13,330 nt of DNA from NCBI GenBank assembly GCA_000715855.1, contig KL571215.1, forward strand, positions 6,832-20,161. The letters run 5' to 3'. This document shows, one piece after another, positions 10,280 through 13,330 of the stretch. The stretch's first letter is position 1. Every line of letters starts with the position of its first letter. The translations under genes and the position numbers were made by a program. The notes under the pieces were generated by a model. The model had not been told where the DNA came from. It ran no database searches and was given only the letters and a program-made list of their open reading frames with translations. This stretch comes from Actinoplanes liguriensis. GTDB taxonomy: Bacteria; Actinomycetota; Actinomycetes; Mycobacteriales; Micromonosporaceae.

Positions 10280-11569
10280 TCACGCCATGACCTCCTGGTC
10301 AACGTAGAACGGGAAGCGCCGCACCAGGCCGGTCACCTCCTCGCCGACAGCGGCCAGCCGGGACATCCCGTCGGCCGTCTCCGGATCGCACCGCACCGCC
10401 ACGCCGATCAGCTCCGCGACCCGGCACATCTCGGCCTCCCGCATCCCCTGCGAGGTGACACTCGGCGCGCCGACCCGGATCCCGGACGCCACGGCAGGTC
10501 TCTCCGGGTCGTACGGAATCGCGTTCTTGTTGAGGGCGATCCCGGCGGCGGCGCAGCGCGCCTCCGCCTCCCGGCCGCTGACACCCAGCTCGCGCAGATC
10601 GAGCACGGCGAGATGGGTGTCGGTGCCACCGGTCACCGGGCGCATCCCCTCGGCCGTCAGCCAGGAGGCGAGCGCCTGGGCGTTGCGCACGGTCTGCGAA
10701 GCGTACCCCCGGAACTCCGGCGAGCCCGCCTCGCGGAGGGCCACCGCCTTCGCCGCGACCGCATGCATCATCGGACCGCCCTGCGCGAACGGGAAGACCG
10801 CCTTGTCCACACGCTGGGCCAGCTCGGCACGGCACAGGATCATGCCGCCCCGGGGCCCGCGCAACGCCTTGTGCGTGGTGCAGGTGACCACGTCGGCATA
10901 GGGCACCGGGGACGGGATCGCCCGGCCGGCCACCAGCCCGACGAGGTGCGCCGCGTCGACCATCAGATAGGCGCCGGCCTCGTCGGCGATCTCCCGGAAT
11001 CGGGCGAAGTCGATCAGACGGGGGTACGACGTCGCCCCGCAGATGATCAGTTTGGGCCGATGCGCGAGCGCGAGATCCCGTACCTCGTCGTAGTCGATCA
11101 ATTCGGAGAGCGGATCCACCCGGTACGAGATCGGATGGAACCACTTCCCGGAGAAGTTCGCCCGGCTCCCGTGGGTCAGGTGCCCGCCGTGCGGCAGGCC
11201 CATGGCCAGCACCGGGTCGCCCGGCTCGGCGAGCGCCGCGTACGCCGCGAGGTTCGCCGACGCCCCGGAATGCGGCTGCACGTTCGCGTGGTCGGCGCCG
11301 AACAGCTCCCTCGCCCGCGCGACCGCCAGCTCCTCGGCCCGGTCGACCTGGGCGCACCCGCCGTAGTAGCGGTTGCCCGGGTAGCCCTCGGCATACTTGT
11401 TCGCCAGCGTCGAACCGAGCGCGGCCAGCACGGCCGGCGACGCGTAGCTCTCGCCTGCGATCAGGTTCAGCGTGTCGCGCTGCCGCCGCAGCTCGTCGAG
11501 GAGCACGTCGGCGATGTCCGGGTCGTCGCGCTCGAGCGCGGCGAAGTCCGGTCCCCAGAAGGTGCTCAC
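10280..11569 (-). CDS. glyA: Serine hydroxymethyltransferase family protein
   Basis: This is a PLP enzyme of fold type I; the family interconverts serine and glycine with tetrahydrofolate. The start is GTG 11569, with GGGAGG five bases upstream, giving 429 residues. Visible landmarks are NLIAGES (catalytic Glu40), NKYAEGYPGNRYYGGC (57-72), QPHSGASAN (98-106), MVDAAHLVGLVAG with the PLP-ring Asp205 and His208, and TTHKALRGPRGG with PLP-lysine Lys234. Two normally strict spots differ: the usual ASEN reads AGES, and the usual GGCE reads GGCA. It could be a bona fide GlyA or a paralogue with altered substrate or cofactor use. It heads the minus-strand group; a glyA gene near the atp operon is also known, by my recollection, in Streptomyces. 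Confidence 0.9.
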   Translation of the reverse strand: MSTFWGPDFAALERDDPDIADVLLDELRRQRDTLNLIAGESYASPAVLAALGSTLANKYAEGYPGNRYYGGCAQVDRAEELAVARARELFGADHANVQPHSGASANLAAYAALAEPGDPVLAMGLPHGGHLTHGSRANFSGKWFHPISYRVDPLSELIDYDEVRDLALAHRPKLIICGATSYPRLIDFARFREIADEAGAYLMVDAAHLVGLVAGRAIPSPVPYADVVTCTTHKALRGPRGGMILCRAELAQRVDKAVFPFAQGGPMMHAVAAKAVALREAGSPEFRGYASQTVRNAQALASWLTAEGMRPVTGGTDTHLAVLDLRELGVSGREAEARCAAAGIALNKNAIPYDPERPAVASGIRVGAPSVTSQGMREAEMCRVAELIGVAVRCDPETADGMSRLAAVGEEVTGLVRRFPFYVDQEVMA

Positions 11570-11652
11570 CTGGGCCTCCCCCGAGCTCGGTGAACGCGGC
11601 CTGGATCGAGCATATGGCTGAATCGCTCCGATTCGGGGCACAGTCTGAAGTT
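11570..11652. promoter_or_regulatory. Divergent promoter region, glyA / SDR-DUF2867 gene
   Basis: This 83-base gap separates divergent genes and must hold at least one promoter. On the minus strand TATGCT (11609-11614) is a candidate -10 for glyA. On the plus strand CAGTCT (11641-11646) lies six bases before the ATG, the spacing of a leaderless actinobacterial promoter, though its first base is off consensus. An inverted repeat, GAATCG (11620-11625) and CGATTC (11629-11634), lies between the two and could bind a regulator. No -35 matches well. Confidence 0.4.
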
Positions 11653-13119
11653 ATGCGCTGTCTTGTCACGGGAGCTACCGGCTACATCGGCGGGCGACTG
11701 GCGCCGAGACTGGTCGAATCCGGTCATCAGGTGCGCTGTCTGTCCCGCAGCGCGGCCCGTCTCCGGGACGTCCCCTGGGCCGATCAGGTCGAGATCGTCG
11801 AGGCCGACCTCGGCGACCCGGCGACGCTGCCCGCCGCGTTCGAGGGCGTCGAGGTGGCGTACTTCCTGATGCACTCGCTCGGACAACGGGACTTCGAACG
11901 CCGGGACCGGGAGGCGGCCGCGAACTTCGCCGCCGCGGCCCGGGCCGCCGGGGTCCGCCGGATCATCTACCTGGGCGGCCCCGAGCCCCCGCCCGGCGAC
12001 CGGCCGTCGCCGCATCTGCGGTCCCGCGCCGAGGTCGCCCGCATCCTGCTCGCCGGCGGCGTGCCGACCGCGGTGCTGCGCGCCCCGGTGATCATCGGTT
12101 CCGGCTCGGCGTCGTTCGAGATGCTCCGCTACCTCACCGAGCGGCTGCCGGCCATGGTGTGCCCGCGCTGGGTGGACAACCGGATCCAGCCGATCGCGGT
12201 CCGCGACGTGCTCCGCTACCTGATCGACGCGGCCGGCCTGCCACCCGAGGTGCACCGCGGCTTCGACATCGGCGGCGCCGACGTGCTCACCTACGCGGAG
12301 ATGATGCGGCGGTACGCCCGGGTCGCCGGCCTCGCCCGCCGGGTCATCGTGCCCACCCGGGTGCTCAGCCCGTGGCTCTCCGCGCACTGGGTCGGCCTGG
12401 TCACGCCGGTGCCGAACGCGATCGCCCGCCCGCTGGTCGCCAGCCTGGTCCACGAGGCGGTGGCCCGCGAGAACGACCTCGCCGAGCTGCTGCCCGGCCC
12501 CGCCCCGCTCGGCTTCGACGAATCGGTGCGCCTGGCGCTCGGCCGGATCCGGGACGCGAACGTGGAAACCCGCTGGTCGAGCGCCTCCGGCCGGGACGCC
12601 GCCGCGGAACCCCTGCCCAGCGACCCGGAGTGGTCCGGCGGCAGCGTCTACACCGACGAGCGGCGACGCGAGGTGCACGCCCCGGCGGACCGGTTGTGGC
12701 GGGTCATCGAAGGCGTCGGCGGGGACAACGGCTGGTACTCGTTCCCGCTCGCCTGGTCGGTCCGCGGCTGGCTGGACCGGCTGGTCGGCGGTGTCGGGCT
12801 GCGCCGCGGCCGGCGGGACCAGCATCGGCTGCGGGTCGGCGAGGCCCTGGACTGGTGGCGGGTCGAGGAGATCGTGCCCGGCTCACTGCTGCGGCTGCGC
12901 GCCGAGATGCGCGTGCCCGGTCGCGCCTGGCTGGAGATGTGCGCCGAACCGGACGGCGAGGGCGGCTCGGTCTACCGCCAGCGGGCCGTGTTCCTGCCGC
13001 GCGGGCTGGCCGGCCACCTCTACTGGGCGTCGGTCTGGCCGTTCCACGGCGTCGTCTTCAGCGGCATGGCCCGCAACATCGCCCGAGGCGCCGAGGGCCG
13101 CGGCACACTCACCGGCTAG
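11653..13119 (+). CDS. SDR/NmrA-like NAD(P)-binding protein fused to DUF2867
   Basis: The protein has 488 residues. It begins MRCLVTGATGYIGGRL, so the Rossmann nucleotide loop GATGYIG (7-13) follows the start directly. The atypical extended-SDR part runs to about residue 300, with HSLG, RIIYLGG, TAVLRAPVIIGSGSASFEMLRYLTERLP and IQPIAVRDVLRYL. A C-terminal DUF2867 domain (about 325-480) includes DNGWYSFPLAWSVRGWLDRLVGGVGLRRGRR, LDWWRVEEI and YWASVWPFHGVVFSGMARNIA. This pairing is a recurrent architecture of unknown substrate. No classic YxxxK pair is obvious, so redox activity is not assured. The ribosome site is weak; an in-frame ATG at 11614 would add 13 unlike residues. I prefer 11653 because homology begins there. 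Confidence 0.9.
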   Translation: MRCLVTGATGYIGGRLAPRLVESGHQVRCLSRSAARLRDVPWADQVEIVEADLGDPATLPAAFEGVEVAYFLMHSLGQRDFERRDREAAANFAAAARAAGVRRIIYLGGPEPPPGDRPSPHLRSRAEVARILLAGGVPTAVLRAPVIIGSGSASFEMLRYLTERLPAMVCPRWVDNRIQPIAVRDVLRYLIDAAGLPPEVHRGFDIGGADVLTYAEMMRRYARVAGLARRVIVPTRVLSPWLSAHWVGLVTPVPNAIARPLVASLVHEAVARENDLAELLPGPAPLGFDESVRLALGRIRDANVETRWSSASGRDAAAEPLPSDPEWSGGSVYTDERRREVHAPADRLWRVIEGVGGDNGWYSFPLAWSVRGWLDRLVGGVGLRRGRRDQHRLRVGEALDWWRVEEIVPGSLLRLRAEMRVPGRAWLEMCAEPDGEGGSVYRQRAVFLPRGLAGHLYWASVWPFHGVVFSGMARNIARGAEGRGTLTG

Positions 13120-13134
13120 GGCGGCGAACCCACC

Positions 13135-13168
13135 GGCCTTCACCCGCGAGCAATCCCCGGTGAGGGCC
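13135..13168 (+). terminator. Probable terminator after the SDR-DUF2867 gene
   Basis: GGCCTTCACC (13135-13144) pairs with GGTGAGGGCC (13159-13168) over 10 bp with one G-U pair around a 14-base loop, 15 bases past the stop. TTCTCATCACT follows, a weak T-rich tail. Confidence 0.5.
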
Positions 13169-13312
13169 TTCTCATCACTGCCCGGCTAGCCGCGGGTCGA
13201 CGCTCCGCTTTCGTCCATTCCTTGCAGCACCCGTCCAGGAAAGCGTTCAGCTCATCCCGGGGCAGCGGCCGGCCAGCCGGATGCCCCGGGTTCGTTCAGG
13301 CGGCGGCCCTTG
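13169..13312. other. Non-coding or unassigned tail before the contig end
   Basis: No gene is supported. A minus-strand frame (about 13140-13291) is open for some 50 codons and reads PLPRDELNAFLDGCCKEW, which is protein-like, but it has no clear start, overlaps the terminator hairpin and ends at an upstream TGA. It may be chance in GC-rich DNA or a decayed gene fragment. Confidence 0.4.
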
Positions 13313-13330
13313 CTGTCTCTTATACACATC
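13313..13330. other. Tn5 mosaic-end adapter at the right end
   Basis: The last 18 bases are CTGTCTCTTATACACATC, matching 18 of 19 bases of the Tn5 mosaic end (Nextera transposase adapter). It ends exactly at the window edge, so this is almost surely untrimmed adapter at a contig end and not genomic DNA. Confidence 0.95.

Noticed and set aside
11570..11641. An upstream extension of glyA to 11641.
   Set aside because: It would run into the divergent promoter. GTG 11569 has GGGAGG five bases upstream and matches the usual N-terminus.
12159..13163. A plus-strand frame of 334 codons overlapping the SDR-DUF2867 gene.
   Set aside because: The translation is dominated by Arg, Pro, Ala and Gly, and the other frame carries clear Rossmann and DUF2867 sequence.
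13140..13291. A minus-strand fragment reading PLPRDELNAFLDGCCKEW, possibly part of an integrase or other gene.
   Set aside because: The similarity to recombinase N-domains is only impressionistic. There is no start, it overlaps a terminator and sits next to adapter sequence, so there is not enough support.

Overview
The window is a very GC-rich stretch with a strong G/C bias at third codon positions. Its gene order is that of a high-GC actinobacterium, most likely Micromonosporaceae (Actinoplanes-like). This placement rests on gene content and protein style, not on a database search. The core is the complete F1Fo ATP synthase cluster, all on the minus strand, so transcription runs from high to low coordinates.

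In transcription order the minus-strand genes are: a serine hydroxymethyltransferase (glyA-like, 10280-11569); a four-helix membrane protein at the ATP-synt_I position (9757-10251); a 210-base gap that may hold an internal promoter; a small two-helix AtpZ/AtpI-type protein (9313-9546); then atpB (a), atpE (c), atpF (b), atpH (delta), atpA (alpha), atpG (gamma) and atpD (beta), ending at 2781. Most junctions are tight or overlap by a base (TGATG at atpF/atpH and atpG/atpD). A perfect 14-bp hairpin follows atpD. Beyond it lie a LytR-CpsA-Psr (LCP) cell-wall ligase gene, then atpC (epsilon), a DUF2550 membrane protein gene, and a PhzF-like gene that runs off the left edge. Thus atpC is cut off from the other atp genes by a probable terminator and an unrelated cell-envelope gene.

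The only clear plus-strand gene (11653-13119) diverges from glyA and encodes an SDR/NmrA-like NAD(P)-binding domain fused to a DUF2867 domain. A likely terminator hairpin follows it, and then about 140 bases with no supported gene.

Two places hold Tn5 mosaic-end (Nextera adapter) sequence, which is technical rather than biological. One is a back-to-back mosaic-end palindrome at 838-864 that breaks the DUF2550 gene. The other is an 18-base mosaic end at the extreme right end (13313-13330), which suggests that the right edge is a contig end. The broken DUF2550 frame is therefore best read as an assembly chimera.

I found no previously undescribed defence, mobile or biosynthetic system. The points worth a second look are the displaced atpC, the epsilon subunit without its C-terminal helices, the actinobacterial gamma-subunit loop, the intercistronic hairpins in the atp operon, and the adapter artefacts.
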